Source: Achromobacter xylosoxidans
Lineage (GTDB): Bacteria > Pseudomonadota > Gammaproteobacteria > Burkholderiales > Burkholderiaceae_B
Reading direction: 5' to 3'
DNA: 64,000 nucleotides
Assembly (NCBI RefSeq): GCF_014490035.1
Contig: NZ_CP061008.1
Coordinates: 4,526,001-4,590,000 of the forward strand
Positions within the stretch are counted from its first letter, which is position 1; each line of letters opens with the position of its first letter. The notes below the pieces were generated by a model. The model saw only the letters and a list, made by a program, of their open reading frames with translations. It was not told where the DNA came from and searched no databases. This document shows, one piece after another, positions 38,690 through 50,319 of this stretch. The position numbers were made by a program, and so were the translations under genes.

Positions 38690-41308
38690 ATGAATAAAGA
38701 GCCGCATACGCCGGCCCCGGACCTGGAACAGCTGGTCGCCGACGCCGACCGCGGAGGCCGCAATGTGCGCGGCCTGGCGGGCGCCACGTTGGCGGCGGGC
38801 GCGCTGATCTGGTCCCTCTTCCAGCTCTGGTACGCGTCGCCGTTGCCGTTCTCCCTGAATTGGGGCATCTTCAACGACACCGAGGCGCGCGCCCTGCACC
38901 TGGGCATCGCCATGTTCCTGGGCTATCTGGCCTACCCGGCCAGCAAGCGCTCGGCGCGCGACCGCATGCCCTGGTACGACTGGGCGCTGGCGCTGATGGC
39001 GGGCTTCTGCGGCAGCTATCTGTACCTGTTCTACAACGAGCTGGCGGGCCGCCCCGGCCAGCCCACGACCATGGACGTGGCCACGGCCGCGATCGGCCTG
39101 GCCCTGCTGCTGGAGGTGACGCGCCGCGCGCTCGGCCTGCCCATGACGGTGCTGGGCCTGGTGTTCGTGGCCTATGCCTTGGCCGGGCCCTGGCTGCCCG
39201 ACGTGCTGGCGCACCGCGGCGCTTCGCTGGAGCGCCTGATGTCGCACATGTGGCTGACGACGGAAGGCGTCTATGGCGTGGCGCTGGGCGTATCGGTGTC
39301 GTACATCTTCATCTTCGTGCTGCTGGGCTCGATGCTGGACAAGTGCGGCGCCGGCAACTACATGATGCAGGTGTCGTTCGCGCTGCTGGGGCACCTGCGC
39401 GGCGGACCGGCCAAGGTGGCGGTGGTGTCCTCCGCCGTCAACGGCCTGGTGTCGGCGTCGTCGGTGGCCAATGTGGTGACCGGCGGCATCTTCACGATTC
39501 CGCTCATGAAGAAGGCCGGATACGGCGGCGTGCGCGCCGGGGCCATCGAGACCGCCTCGTCCGTCAACGGCCAGATCATGCCGCCCGTGATGGGCGCGGC
39601 CGCCTTCCTGATGATCGAGTACGTAGGCATCCCCTATACCGACATCATCCGCCACGCGATCCTGCCGGCCGCGATCTCCTACATCGCGCTGTTCTACATC
39701 GTCCACCTGGAAGCCCTGAAACTGGGCATCCAGCCCATGATGGCCTCGGGCCCCGCCCGCACGCCGCTGCAGAAGCTGGCCGGATGGGGCATGGGCATCA
39801 GCGGCACCTTGCTGGTGATGGGCGCGGTCTACTGGATAGGCACGGGCGTGCAGGCCGTGGCGGGCGCCGCGGCCATCTGGGTGCTGCTGGCCATCCTGGC
39901 CGTGCTCTATCTGTGGCTGCTGCGCGTGGCGGCGCGGCACCCCGATCTGCCGCAGGACATCGACATCAACCACCCCGTGCGCCCGCAGCCCTGGCCCACG
40001 GTGCGCGCCGGACTCTACTTCCTGATTCCCATCGGCATCCTGGTCTGGTGCCTGAGCGTGGAAGAGCTGTCGGCCGGACTGTCGGCGTTCTGGGCGGCGA
40101 TGGCGATGCTGTTCCAGATGGTGACGCAGCGTCCGCTGATCGCCTGGTTCCGCAAGCAGCCGGTGTCCGCGGCCTGGCGCCATGGCTGGCGCGACGCCAT
40201 CGGCGGCCTTGAGGACGGCGCCCGCAACATGATAGGCATCGCCATCGCCTGCGGCACCGCCGGACTGATCGTCGGCGCCATCACACTGACCGGCCTGGGC
40301 CTGCGCATGACGGCCTTCGTCGAGCTGGTGTCGATGGGCAACGTGCTGCTGATGCTGATCTTCACGGCGGTGGTGTGCCTGATCCTGGGCCTGGGCATGC
40401 CGACCACGGCCAACTACATCCTGATGGCGACGCTGATGGCGCCCGTGGTGGTGGAGCTGGGCGCGCAGAGCGGCCTGGTGATTCCGCTGATCGCGGTGCA
40501 CATGTTCGTCTTCTATTACGGCATCATGGCCGACATCACGCCGCCCGTCGGCCTGGCGACCTTCGCGGCCGCCGCCATCTCGGGCGAGGACCCGATCAAG
40601 ACCGGTATCCAGGGCGTGACCTACGCGGCGCGCACGGCCATCCTGCCGTTCATGTTCGTGTTCAACCCCATGCTGCTGCTGATCGACGTCACCTACGGTT
40701 GGGAACTGGCGCTGGTCGTGACGGGCGCGACGATCGCCTCGCTGACCTTCGCCGCCGCCACCATGCGCTGGTTCCGCGTGCGCTGCACGCTGGCCGAGGT
40801 CGGGGTACTGCTGCTGATCACGTTCATGCTGTTCCGTCCGGACTGGTTCATGGACCATTTCGCGCCGCGCCATGAAAGCCGTCCGGCGTCCGAGATGCAA
40901 GCCATCGCGGGCGCGCTGCCCGACAACGGACGGCTGACGGTGGTGCTGCGCGGCATCAACCTGGAAGGCGATGAACTGACCAAGACCGTGGCCGTTGCCC
41001 TGCCCGAATTGACCGGCGACGCTGCCGGGCAGGACGCGGGCCGCAAGCGCCTGGCCGAAGCCGGACTGACGCTGATGAGCCTGGGCGACCAGACGCAGAT
41101 CGGCGGCGTGCGCTTCGGCAGCCGCGCCCAGCGCGCCGGCTGGGAACAAGGCTGGGACGTGCTGGAAGTGAAAGCGCCCAACCCGCAGCGCTGGTCCGAC
41201 TTCTGGGTCTATGTGCCCGCATTGCTGCTGCTGGCGGGAATGTGGGCACGCCAGGGCCGGCGCGACGGCGGCGCCCCCGTCGGCCGGCTGCGCGCCAAGC
41301 CGGTCTGA
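38690..41308 (+). CDS. TAXI-TRAP transporter fused permease (4TM/12TM)
   Basis: 872 residues. The small (DctQ) and large (DctM) permease parts are fused, with many membrane helices. Signatures include GGPAKVAVVSSAVNGLVSAS and the DctM-type GLGMPTTANYILMATLMAPV. The C-terminal 170 or so residues are soluble, with a DUF3394-like segment (LRGINLEGDELTKTVAVALP), and end with one more helix. Together with the binding protein it is a complete sodium- or proton-driven importer. Its TGA is followed directly by the TCA of the convergent gene. Confidence 0.92.
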   Translation: MNKEPHTPAPDLEQLVADADRGGRNVRGLAGATLAAGALIWSLFQLWYASPLPFSLNWGIFNDTEARALHLGIAMFLGYLAYPASKRSARDRMPWYDWALALMAGFCGSYLYLFYNELAGRPGQPTTMDVATAAIGLALLLEVTRRALGLPMTVLGLVFVAYALAGPWLPDVLAHRGASLERLMSHMWLTTEGVYGVALGVSVSYIFIFVLLGSMLDKCGAGNYMMQVSFALLGHLRGGPAKVAVVSSAVNGLVSASSVANVVTGGIFTIPLMKKAGYGGVRAGAIETASSVNGQIMPPVMGAAAFLMIEYVGIPYTDIIRHAILPAAISYIALFYIVHLEALKLGIQPMMASGPARTPLQKLAGWGMGISGTLLVMGAVYWIGTGVQAVAGAAAIWVLLAILAVLYLWLLRVAARHPDLPQDIDINHPVRPQPWPTVRAGLYFLIPIGILVWCLSVEELSAGLSAFWAAMAMLFQMVTQRPLIAWFRKQPVSAAWRHGWRDAIGGLEDGARNMIGIAIACGTAGLIVGAITLTGLGLRMTAFVELVSMGNVLLMLIFTAVVCLILGLGMPTTANYILMATLMAPVVVELGAQSGLVIPLIAVHMFVFYYGIMADITPPVGLATFAAAAISGEDPIKTGIQGVTYAARTAILPFMFVFNPMLLLIDVTYGWELALVVTGATIASLTFAAATMRWFRVRCTLAEVGVLLLITFMLFRPDWFMDHFAPRHESRPASEMQAIAGALPDNGRLTVVLRGINLEGDELTKTVAVALPELTGDAAGQDAGRKRLAEAGLTLMSLGDQTQIGGVRFGSRAQRAGWEQGWDVLEVKAPNPQRWSDFWVYVPALLLLAGMWARQGRRDGGAPVGRLRAKPV

Positions 41309-42508
41309 TCAGTCTGTCCGCGCGCGCCGCCAGGCCGGCCAGGCGCCGATGGTGAGCGCGCGCAGGAACCACTCGACCGGGCCGTAGGCGTGGCGCCGCA
41401 GCCACCAGGCGGACAGCGGCAACTGCGCCGCGAATATCGCCACGGCAATGCAGAACGTCGCCAGCGGCGACACCGAGCCGAACAGGCGCAGGCCCCAGGC
41501 GGTGAAGAGAAAAGCGCAGACCACGGATTGCATCAGGTAATTGCTCAATGCCATCCGCCCGGCGGGCGCGAGCCAGCCCGCCAGCCGCGCCCCCGGCTGC
41601 GTGCGCATGGCCAGCAGCAAGGCCGCCGCGTACGACATGCTGAGCAGCGGCGCGGTCAGCAGGTCCACCGCCAGGCCCGGCAATTCCCAGGCTGCCCCCG
41701 CCGACGGCAGCGTGCTGAAGGCATAGGCCGCGGAACCGGCCAGGCCTGGCGCCAGTCCCAGCGCGCACAGCAGCCACAGCGCCCGCGGCTGACGCCAGGG
41801 ATCGGCCAGCGCGTTGCGGCGGCCCAGCGCGTAGCCCGCCAGGAACATGGCGAACGCGAACGGCCCCTGCACGAACAGCACCGTGAACCACACGCCCCCG
41901 GTCAGCTCATTCCAATGCTGCGCAATGGTCGTGCCGATGGTGCCCCGATATGCATCGATCGCCGCCAGGGCGTCCGCTTGATACTGCGCCTCGTACCCGG
42001 GCGCCACCGGGTCCAGGTAGCTCAACGCGCCCAGAATGGCCCACAACGATGCCGTCAGCACGATGAGCCACAGCGAAATGCGCAGCGCCCGCCGCGGCTC
42101 CATCCGCCGGCACAGCAGCAACGCCAGGCCCAGCAGCGCGTAGGTCAGGAGTATGTCGCCCTGGTAGAACAGCACCGCGTGCGCCAGCCCCAGCAAAGCC
42201 AGGCCCGCCAAGCGGCGCAGGAAGCGCGGCGCGAAAGCCGCCTGGCCGCGTTCGGCGGCGCTCATCTGCAAGGTGAAGCTGTAGCCGAACAGGAATGAGA
42301 ACAGCAGATAGAACTTGGTCTCGAACAGCCAGGCGATCAGCCAGCGCACGGTCAGATCCAAGGGCTGCGAGTACGCCGGGTCGGCCACGCCGGCGCCATA
42401 GAACGGCGAAGAGAACACGCCGATATTGACCACCAGTATGCCGAAGAGCGCGAAACCGCGCAGCGCATCGACCTGCGCCAGACGCGCGTGGGTTGCCGGC
42501 GCGTTCAT
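41309..42508 (-). CDS. DUF418 (YeiB-like) membrane protein
   Basis: 399 residues with about ten membrane helices. The N-terminus VDALRGFALFGILVVNIGVF and the C-terminal GRMALSNYLMQS, then YGPVEWFLRALT, are DUF418 signatures. The function of this family is unknown; it is related to acyltransferase-type membrane folds. It overlaps the TetR gene by four bases and is probably regulated by it. Stop codon abuts that of the TRAP permease. Confidence 0.9.
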   Translation of the reverse strand: MNAPATHARLAQVDALRGFALFGILVVNIGVFSSPFYGAGVADPAYSQPLDLTVRWLIAWLFETKFYLLFSFLFGYSFTLQMSAAERGQAAFAPRFLRRLAGLALLGLAHAVLFYQGDILLTYALLGLALLLCRRMEPRRALRISLWLIVLTASLWAILGALSYLDPVAPGYEAQYQADALAAIDAYRGTIGTTIAQHWNELTGGVWFTVLFVQGPFAFAMFLAGYALGRRNALADPWRQPRALWLLCALGLAPGLAGSAAYAFSTLPSAGAAWELPGLAVDLLTAPLLSMSYAAALLLAMRTQPGARLAGWLAPAGRMALSNYLMQSVVCAFLFTAWGLRLFGSVSPLATFCIAVAIFAAQLPLSAWWLRRHAYGPVEWFLRALTIGAWPAWRRARTD

Positions 42509-43128
42509 GCCCGCCTCCCTGCGGCTGAGCCTTGTTGCGCGCCATCAGGCAGGCACCGCGACAGGGCCTGCTCCAGGAGACGGCTGCCCGCCGCCGCGCC
42601 AAAGGCGGGGTCCACCACCGACCGGCTGTAGACGCCGTCCAGCAGCAGCAATAGCGTATCGGCCATCTCGGCTACGGGTTGCGGCGGCATGCGTTGCGCC
42701 CAAACCTTTTCCAGCAAGGCCACCAGGCCGGCCTTGCGCGCCGCCTCGTTCTCCATCACCAGGGCGTGCACGCGCGGGTTGCGCACGGCCTCGGCCAGGA
42801 TCTCCATGCCCAGCCTGACGTAGGCCGGATCTTGATGCTGCGCCAACTGCGCCGCGACCCAGTCCGCCAGCGCCCGCCTCGCGTCGGGCGCGGCGCACGC
42901 TTGCCGCATGCGGTCGCGCGCGGACTCCGTATCCGACGCGATCATCGCTTCGATGATTTCGGCCTTGCTGCCGTAGTAGTGGAACAGGTTGCCGGGACTC
43001 ATGCCGGCGCGGGCGCAGATCTGCGCCGTCGAGGTCGAGTGGAAGCCGTGCTCGGCAAAGCAATCCGCCGCGGCGGCCAATATCTGGTTGCGCCGTTCCT
43101 GCTGTTTGATGGGGTCGATCTTGCGCAT
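42505..43128 (-). CDS. TetR-family transcriptional repressor
   Basis: 207 residues. The N-terminal helix-turn-helix (ILAAAADCFAEHGFHSTSTAQICARAGMSPGNLFHYYGSK) is followed by a ligand-binding domain. The ATG lies only five bases from a perfect inverted repeat and has no visible Shine-Dalgarno. It is co-transcribed with the DUF418 gene and most likely represses both. Confidence 0.92.
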   Translation of the reverse strand: MRKIDPIKQQERRNQILAAAADCFAEHGFHSTSTAQICARAGMSPGNLFHYYGSKAEIIEAMIASDTESARDRMRQACAAPDARRALADWVAAQLAQHQDPAYVRLGMEILAEAVRNPRVHALVMENEAARKAGLVALLEKVWAQRMPPQPVAEMADTLLLLLDGVYSRSVVDPAFGAAAGSRLLEQALSRCLPDGAQQGSAAGRRA

Positions 43129-43132
43129 CTTA

Positions 43133-43160
43133 TTAATAGACTGAATGATCTATCTATTAA
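43133..43160 (-). promoter_or_regulatory. Inverted repeat, candidate TetR operator
   Basis: TTAATAGA (43133-43140) is an exact inverted repeat of TCTATTAA (43153-43160) with a 12-base spacer. It covers the likely -10 and start region; a TTGACT -35 candidate lies upstream at about 43180. Position and symmetry fit autoregulation by the TetR protein. Confidence 0.7.
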
Positions 43161-43237
43161 ATGCCGGAATCGTGCAGCCAGTCAACAGACGAAAAAATGG
43201 CGGGCCGCAGCCCGCCATTCTCTTGCCTGCCCGACGC

Positions 43238-45574
43238 CTAGCCCAGCACCGGCGACAGCACCGGCTGCTTGGGCCGCACATCCAGCGCCCGGCCCTTGCG
43301 GGCGCGCTTGCCGATGTAAGGGGCCAGCGCGTCGCCCACCAGGATGTCCTCGGTGTGCTTGTTGCGGTAGATGCCGGCCGCACGCAGGCCGCCCGCGCCG
43401 ATGGGTACGGTCTGGTCCAGCTTGTCGCTGCCGTCCAGCCCCATCAGGATGGTGCCGCGGCCGCCGCCGGACAGCGTCTTGACCTCGTCCAGGCCGAACA
43501 CCAGGAACTTGCCCTTGTGCGACAGCAGCGCCAATTGCTTGGCGCCGTCGAACAGCGGCACCGGACGCAGCAGTTCGTCGCCCTCTTCCAGGGTGATGAA
43601 CTGCTTGCCGGCGCGCTGGCGGCTGACCATGTCGGACAGCTTGGCGGCAAAGCCGTAGCCGCCGCGCGTGGCCAGCAGCCAGCGGCTGTCGGCCGCGGCA
43701 GCGATGGTGTGGACGATGCGCGTGCCGCTGCCCAGGTCGATCATGGTGGTGACCGGCTGGCCGTCGCCGCGCGCCGAAGGCAGCCCGGCGACCGGCACCG
43801 AATAAACGCGGCCGTTGTCGCCCACGGCGATCAGCGTGTCGGTGGTGCGGCACTCGAAGGCGCCGTACAGATCGTCGCCCTGCTTGAAGCCGAATTGCGA
43901 CGCATCATGGCCGTGGCCCTGGCGGGCGCGCAGCCAGCCCTTTTGCGACACGATCACGGTGACGGGTTCGTCCAGCACCTTGGTTTCGAGCACGGCGCGT
44001 TCGGCGGTCTCGATCAGCGTACGGCGGTCGTCGCCGTATTGCTTGGCGTCGGCTTCGATTTCCTTGATCAGCAGGCGCTTGAGCGAGGCGGGGTTGTCCA
44101 GCAGTTCCTGCAGGCGCACCTGCTCGTCGCGCTTGTCGGCCAGTTCCTGTTCGATCTTGAAGCCTTCCAGGCGCGCCAGCTGGCGCAGGCGCATTTCCAG
44201 GATGTCCTCGGCCTGGCGTTCGGACAGCTTGAAGCGTTCCATCAGCGCGGCGCGCGGCTCATCGGATTCGCGGATGGTCTGGATGACTTCGTCCACGTTC
44301 AGGTAGACGACCATGCGGCCTTCCAGCACGTGGATGCGGTCGATGACCTTGTCCAGGCGGAAACGCGTGCGGCGCACCACGGTATTGGTGCGGAACGCCA
44401 GCCATTCGACCAGGATGTCGCGCAGCCCCTTCTGGCGCGGCCGGCCGTCGGTGCCGATGCACACCAGGTTGATGGACGAGCTGCTTTCCATGCTGGTCTG
44501 CGCCAGCAGCGTGTTGACGAATTCGTCGCGGTCCACGCGCGAGGTCTTGGGTTCGAAGACCAGGCGCACGGCGGCATCCTTGCCCGACTCGTCGCGCACG
44601 GCGTCCAGCAGGTTCAGCATCACGGCCTTGGCCTGCGTCTGCTCGGGCGTCAGGCTCTTCTTGCCGGTCTTGACCTTGGGGTTGGTGATTTCCTCGATCT
44701 CTTCCAGCACCTTCTGGCCCGAGGTGCCCGGCGGCAGCTCGGTGACCACCAGTTGCCATTGGCCGCGCGCCATTTCCTCGAACTGCCAGCGCGCACGCAC
44801 CTTGAGCGAACCGCGGCCGCCCGCGTAGATCTGGGCGATGTCCTCGGCCGGCGTGATGATCTGCCCGCCGCCCGCGAAATCCGGCCCCGGGATCAGGGCG
44901 TGCAGCTCGGCGTCCGGCATCTGCGGATGCTTCAGCAGCGCCACGCAAGCCTGCGCCACTTCGCGCAGGTTGTGCGGCGGGATCTCGGTCGCCATGCCGA
45001 CCGCGATACCCGAGGCGCCGTTGAGCAGCATCACGGGCAGGCGCGCCGGCAGCATCTGCGGCTCTTGCTGGCTGCCGTCATAGTTGGGCACGAAGTCCAC
45101 GGTACCTTCGTCCAGCTCGTCCAGCAGCAGCTTGGCGATGGGGGTAAGGCGGGCTTCCGTGTAGCGCATGGCGGCGGCGTTGTCGCCGTCGCGCGAACCG
45201 AAGTTGCCCTGGCCGTCGATCAACGGATAGCGCAGCGAGAAATCCTGCGCCATGCGCACCATGGCGTCATAGGCGGCCTGGTCGCCATGCGGGTGATACT
45301 TGCCCAGCACGTCGCCCACGACGCGCGCGGATTTGACGGGCTTGGCGCCAGCCGCCAGCCCCATCGCCTGCATGGCGAACAGGATGCGCCGCTGCACGGG
45401 TTTCTGCCCGTCGCCCACGTCCGGCAGGGCGCGGCCCCGCACCACGGACACCGCGTAGTCCAGATAGGCTTGCTCGGCGTAGCGCGCCAGGGTGATGGCG
45501 GCATCGCCATCGCCGCCGCCATCGCCGCCGGGCGGGTTGGAATCGAACAAGCCGGGTTGATTGCTGTCGGTCAT
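43238..45574 (-). CDS. parC: DNA topoisomerase IV subunit A
   Basis: 778 residues. The breakage-reunion subunit of topoisomerase IV, which decatenates daughter chromosomes. The N-terminal domain carries the quinolone region [20 protein letters not shown] and the catalytic Tyr in [10 protein letters not shown]-terminal propeller blades follow. At the positions of E. coli ParC Ser80 and Glu84 this protein has Gln99 and Asp103. It is downstream of parE and the YcxB-like gene on the same strand. Confidence 0.96.
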   Translation of the reverse strand: MTDSNQPGLFDSNPPGGDGGGDGDAAITLARYAEQAYLDYAVSVVRGRALPDVGDGQKPVQRRILFAMQAMGLAAGAKPVKSARVVGDVLGKYHPHGDQAAYDAMVRMAQDFSLRYPLIDGQGNFGSRDGDNAAAMRYTEARLTPIAKLLLDELDEGTVDFVPNYDGSQQEPQMLPARLPVMLLNGASGIAVGMATEIPPHNLREVAQACVALLKHPQMPDAELHALIPGPDFAGGGQIITPAEDIAQIYAGGRGSLKVRARWQFEEMARGQWQLVVTELPPGTSGQKVLEEIEEITNPKVKTGKKSLTPEQTQAKAVMLNLLDAVRDESGKDAAVRLVFEPKTSRVDRDEFVNTLLAQTSMESSSSINLVCIGTDGRPRQKGLRDILVEWLAFRTNTVVRRTRFRLDKVIDRIHVLEGRMVVYLNVDEVIQTIRESDEPRAALMERFKLSERQAEDILEMRLRQLARLEGFKIEQELADKRDEQVRLQELLDNPASLKRLLIKEIEADAKQYGDDRRTLIETAERAVLETKVLDEPVTVIVSQKGWLRARQGHGHDASQFGFKQGDDLYGAFECRTTDTLIAVGDNGRVYSVPVAGLPSARGDGQPVTTMIDLGSGTRIVHTIAAAADSRWLLATRGGYGFAAKLSDMVSRQRAGKQFITLEEGDELLRPVPLFDGAKQLALLSHKGKFLVFGLDEVKTLSGGGRGTILMGLDGSDKLDQTVPIGAGGLRAAGIYRNKHTEDILVGDALAPYIGKRARKGRALDVRPKQPVLSPVLG

Positions 45575-45609
45575 GATGTATTCAGGTAGACAATTTCATC
45601 GAAACGGCG

Positions 45610-46214
45610 TCAAAGCGCCTGCGCGGACGACATCAGCTGCGTATCGGCGACATGCGCGCGCAACTGGGTCCGCACCGCATCCAACGTGGCGGCATCCTGC
45701 CCGCGTTTGGGGATGATCACGCCTTGCAAGGTGCCGAGAATGACATAGAGATGTTGCGGAGTTTCCTCGACCCGCCGCACATCGGACCAGTCCATGCGTC
45801 CGGAGGCGGTGGCAGTGGTATCCGTGATGCCATCGGGGCCGAAATCCAGCTGATGGCGGCCCAGGAACAATTCGTCGGGCTGTCGCTTCAGCATGCGGCG
45901 CGTGTTCATCCTGACCAGCGAGGGCAGGACGTACTCGTAGGCCAGCGCCAGGAGCGCAAGTATGCCCAGGCCCACCGCCAAGCCCTGGAAATACACGGGC
46001 AGGATCCGCCCCCAGTTCGGCGTATTGCCGTCCCAGGTCTGCCAGATCAGGTAGGCCAGCAGGGCCACGATCATCAGGACCGCGAATCGCAGATGGGACC
46101 GGTAGCGGCGGCGGCGCAGCTCCGGCCGCTTGTACACGTAAGCGGCGAAGTCGGCGTAGTCGTCGGCCGTCATCTGGACGTCCATGCGGGCCGAGCCGGG
46201 CGCGGACCCGGCCA

Positions 46215-46215
<1 letters not shown>
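45610..46215 (-). CDS. YcxB-like membrane protein between parE and parC
   Basis: 201 residues. Two transmembrane helices at about residues 48-65 and 78-99 are followed by a YcxB-like C-terminal domain (HQLDFGPDGITDTTATASGRMDWSDVRRVEETPQHLYVIL). Function unknown. The ATG at 46215 overlaps the parE stop by one base (TGATG); parC starts 35 bases after its end. Translational coupling to parE is clear, a link to topoisomerase function is not. Confidence 0.82.
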
Positions 46216-48176
<1,961 letters not shown>

Positions 48177-48502
48177 GTTATCCCCAACATCTGTGGAAAA
48201 AAACCGACATTTTACGGATAAGTCTAGATTCTGCGCGGCTCCCAGTGGGATGAGCACGACCTGAGCAGCTCCGAATTCGGTAGGATGATGACAGTCACAG
48301 CCAGCGCATCGGGTCGATACGGCCCGGATCGCGATAACTGCGCCGCAACATCCTACACAAATCCAGCAACTCCTGTTGTTATTAACAGTGGTATGCCTGT
48401 TGATATTGACAGTGGTATGCTTGAGTCCATCCACAAACAAGAACAACGGCGGGGCGCGTCCCTTTTTACGCGCCTTTTGCTGCCGAACCGAGAATCACCA
48501 TC
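48177..48502. other. Divergent intergenic region of parE and trxA
   Basis: 326 bases with no gene. It should hold the parE and trxA promoters. The main feature is a 24-bp tandem repeat at 48372-48419. No clear -35/-10 pair was found for either gene. Confidence 0.7.
48372..48419. repeat. 24-bp tandem repeat upstream of trxA
   Basis: Two head-to-tail copies (48372-48395 and 48396-48419) differ at only two of 24 positions. Each copy contains a dyad: CTGTT-6-AACAG in the first, CTGTT-6-GACAG in the second, followed by TGGTATG. The arrangement looks like two adjacent protein-binding sites. Confidence 0.85.
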
Positions 48503-48829
48503 ATGAGCGACCAAATCAAGAACGTCAGTGACGCCAGCTTCGATGCCGATGTGTTGAAATCCGGCCAGCCGGTGCTGGTGGACTACTGGGCTGCCTGGTG
48601 CGGCCCTTGCAAGATGATTGCCCCGATCCTGGAAGAAGTCGCCACGGAGTACGCTGGCCGCCTGACGATCGCCAAGCTGAACGTCGACGAAAACCAGGGC
48701 ACCGCCACCAAGTACGGCATCCGCGGCATTCCCACCCTTATGCTCTTTAAAGACGGCCAAGCCGCCGCCACCAAAGTTGGCGCGCTGTCGAAGTCGCAAC
48801 TGACCGCATTCCTGGACGGCGCGCTGTAA
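48503..48829 (+). CDS. trxA: Thioredoxin
   Basis: 108 residues. The active site WCGPC has Cys33 and Cys36; [10 protein letters not shown] carries the cis-Pro. Thioredoxin reduces protein disulfides in the cytoplasm. The ATG at 48503 has only a weak ribosome site. rho follows after 117 bases with a GC hairpin between, as in many proteobacteria (trxA-rho). Confidence 0.96.
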   Translation: MSDQIKNVSDASFDADVLKSGQPVLVDYWAAWCGPCKMIAPILEEVATEYAGRLTIAKLNVDENQGTATKYGIRGIPTLMLFKDGQAAATKVGALSKSQLTAFLDGAL

Positions 48830-48946
48830 GCCGCGTGCCGTGAACGAAGGCGCCGCCCTCGGGGCGGCGCTCATTCAATACCGCGTGTGCCCGTCCGTGG
48901 CGCGCCGCCAGAACTCTCCTTCACTTTCCCCCAAAAATCCACCGCG

Positions 48947-50206
48947 ATGCACCTCAACGAACTGAAGGCGCTGCACGTCTCGCAGCTGCTGGAAATGGCC
49001 GCCGGCCTGGAAATCGAGAACGCCAACCGCCTGCGCAAGCAGGAACTGATGTTCGCCATCATGAAACGGCGCGCCAAGCAAGGCGAGCAGATCTTCGGCG
49101 ACGGCGTCCTGGAAGTCCTGCCCGACGGCTTCGGCTTCCTGCGCTCGCCCGAGACCTCGTATCTGGCCAGCACGGACGACATCTACATCTCGCCCTCGCA
49201 GATCCGCCGCTTCAACCTGCACACCGGCGACTCGATCGAAGGCGAAGTGCGTACGCCCAAGGACGGCGAGCGCTATTTCGCCCTGGTGAAGGTGGACAAG
49301 GTCAACGGCGTGGCGCCGGAAGCGATCAAGCATCGCATCATGTTCGAAAACCTGACGCCGCTGCACCCGAACCGCAACATCCGCCTGGAACGCGACATCA
49401 AGAGCGAGGAAAACCTCACCGGCCGCATTCTCGACGTCTTCGCCCCCATCGGCATGGGCCAGCGCGGCCTGATCGTCGCCAGCCCCAAGTCCGGCAAGAC
49501 GGTGATGATGCAGCACATCGCGCACGCCATCACCACCAACTATCCCGACGCGGTCATGATCGTCCTGCTGGTGGACGAGCGCCCCGAGGAAGTGACCGAA
49601 ATGCAGCGCACGGTGCGCGGCGAAGTGGTGGCCTCGACCTTCGACGAGCCCGCCACCCGCCACGTGCAGGTCGCGGAAATGGTCATCGAAAAGGCCAAGC
49701 GCCTGGTCGAAATGAAGAAGGACGTCGTGATCCTGCTGGACTCGATCACCCGTCTGGCCCGCGCCTACAACACCGTGGTGCCGGCCTCCGGCAAGGTGCT
49801 GACCGGCGGCGTGGACGCCAACGCCCTGCAACGCCCCAAGCGCTTCTTCGGCGCGGCCCGCAACCTGGAAGAAGGCGGTTCGCTGACCATCCTGGGTACG
49901 GCGCTGATCGAAACCGGCAGCCGCATGGATGAAGTCATCTATGAAGAATTCAAGGGCACCGGCAACTCCGAAGTCCACCTCGAACGCCGCCTGGCCGAAA
50001 AGCGCGTCTACCCGTCGATCAACCTGAACAAGTCCGGCACCCGCCGCGAAGAGCTGCTGATCGCTCCGGACCTGCTGCAGAAGGTCTGGGTGCTGCGCAA
50101 GTTCATCCACGACATGGACGAAGTCCAGTCCATGGAATTCATCCTGGACAAGATGCGCGCCACCAAGACCAACGCCGAATTCTTCGACATGATGAAGAAG
50201 AAGTAA
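48947..50206 (+). CDS. rho: Transcription termination factor Rho
   Basis: 419 residues, the same length as E. coli Rho. It begins [18 protein letters not shown]. The RNA-binding cold-shock-like domain has DGFGFLRS and [12 protein letters not shown]; the ATPase core has Walker A ASPKSGKT and Walker [12 protein letters not shown]; the Q-loop and R-loop regions follow. The ATG at 48947 was chosen over an upstream in-frame codon because it matches the family start. Confidence 0.97.
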   Translation: MHLNELKALHVSQLLEMAAGLEIENANRLRKQELMFAIMKRRAKQGEQIFGDGVLEVLPDGFGFLRSPETSYLASTDDIYISPSQIRRFNLHTGDSIEGEVRTPKDGERYFALVKVDKVNGVAPEAIKHRIMFENLTPLHPNRNIRLERDIKSEENLTGRILDVFAPIGMGQRGLIVASPKSGKTVMMQHIAHAITTNYPDAVMIVLLVDERPEEVTEMQRTVRGEVVASTFDEPATRHVQVAEMVIEKAKRLVEMKKDVVILLDSITRLARAYNTVVPASGKVLTGGVDANALQRPKRFFGAARNLEEGGSLTILGTALIETGSRMDEVIYEEFKGTGNSEVHLERRLAEKRVYPSINLNKSGTRREELLIAPDLLQKVWVLRKFIHDMDEVQSMEFILDKMRATKTNAEFFDMMKKK

Positions 50207-50216
50207 GCCCAGTCGC

Positions 50217-50242
50217 GGTCCGCGGCGCCTGCGCCGCGGACC
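50217..50242 (+). other. GC hairpin after rho
   Basis: GGTCCGCGGCG and CGCCGCGGACC form a perfect 11-pair stem around CCTG, 10 bases after the rho stop. It precedes the stronger terminator at 50250 and may protect the mRNA end. Confidence 0.6.
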
Positions 50243-50249
50243 CGGCCAT

Positions 50250-50288
50250 GAAAAACGCCCTGGAGCGCTTGCGCCCAGGGCGTTTTTC
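50250..50288. terminator. Bidirectional terminator between rho and yhdP
   Basis: GAAAAACGCCCTGG (50250-50263) pairs exactly with CCAGGGCGTTTTTC (50275-50288). The A and T runs give a T tract on both strands, so it can end both convergent transcripts. Confidence 0.9.
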
Positions 50289-50319
50289 TTTCATGGATCG
50301 GACAGACTGCCTGCGCGGC

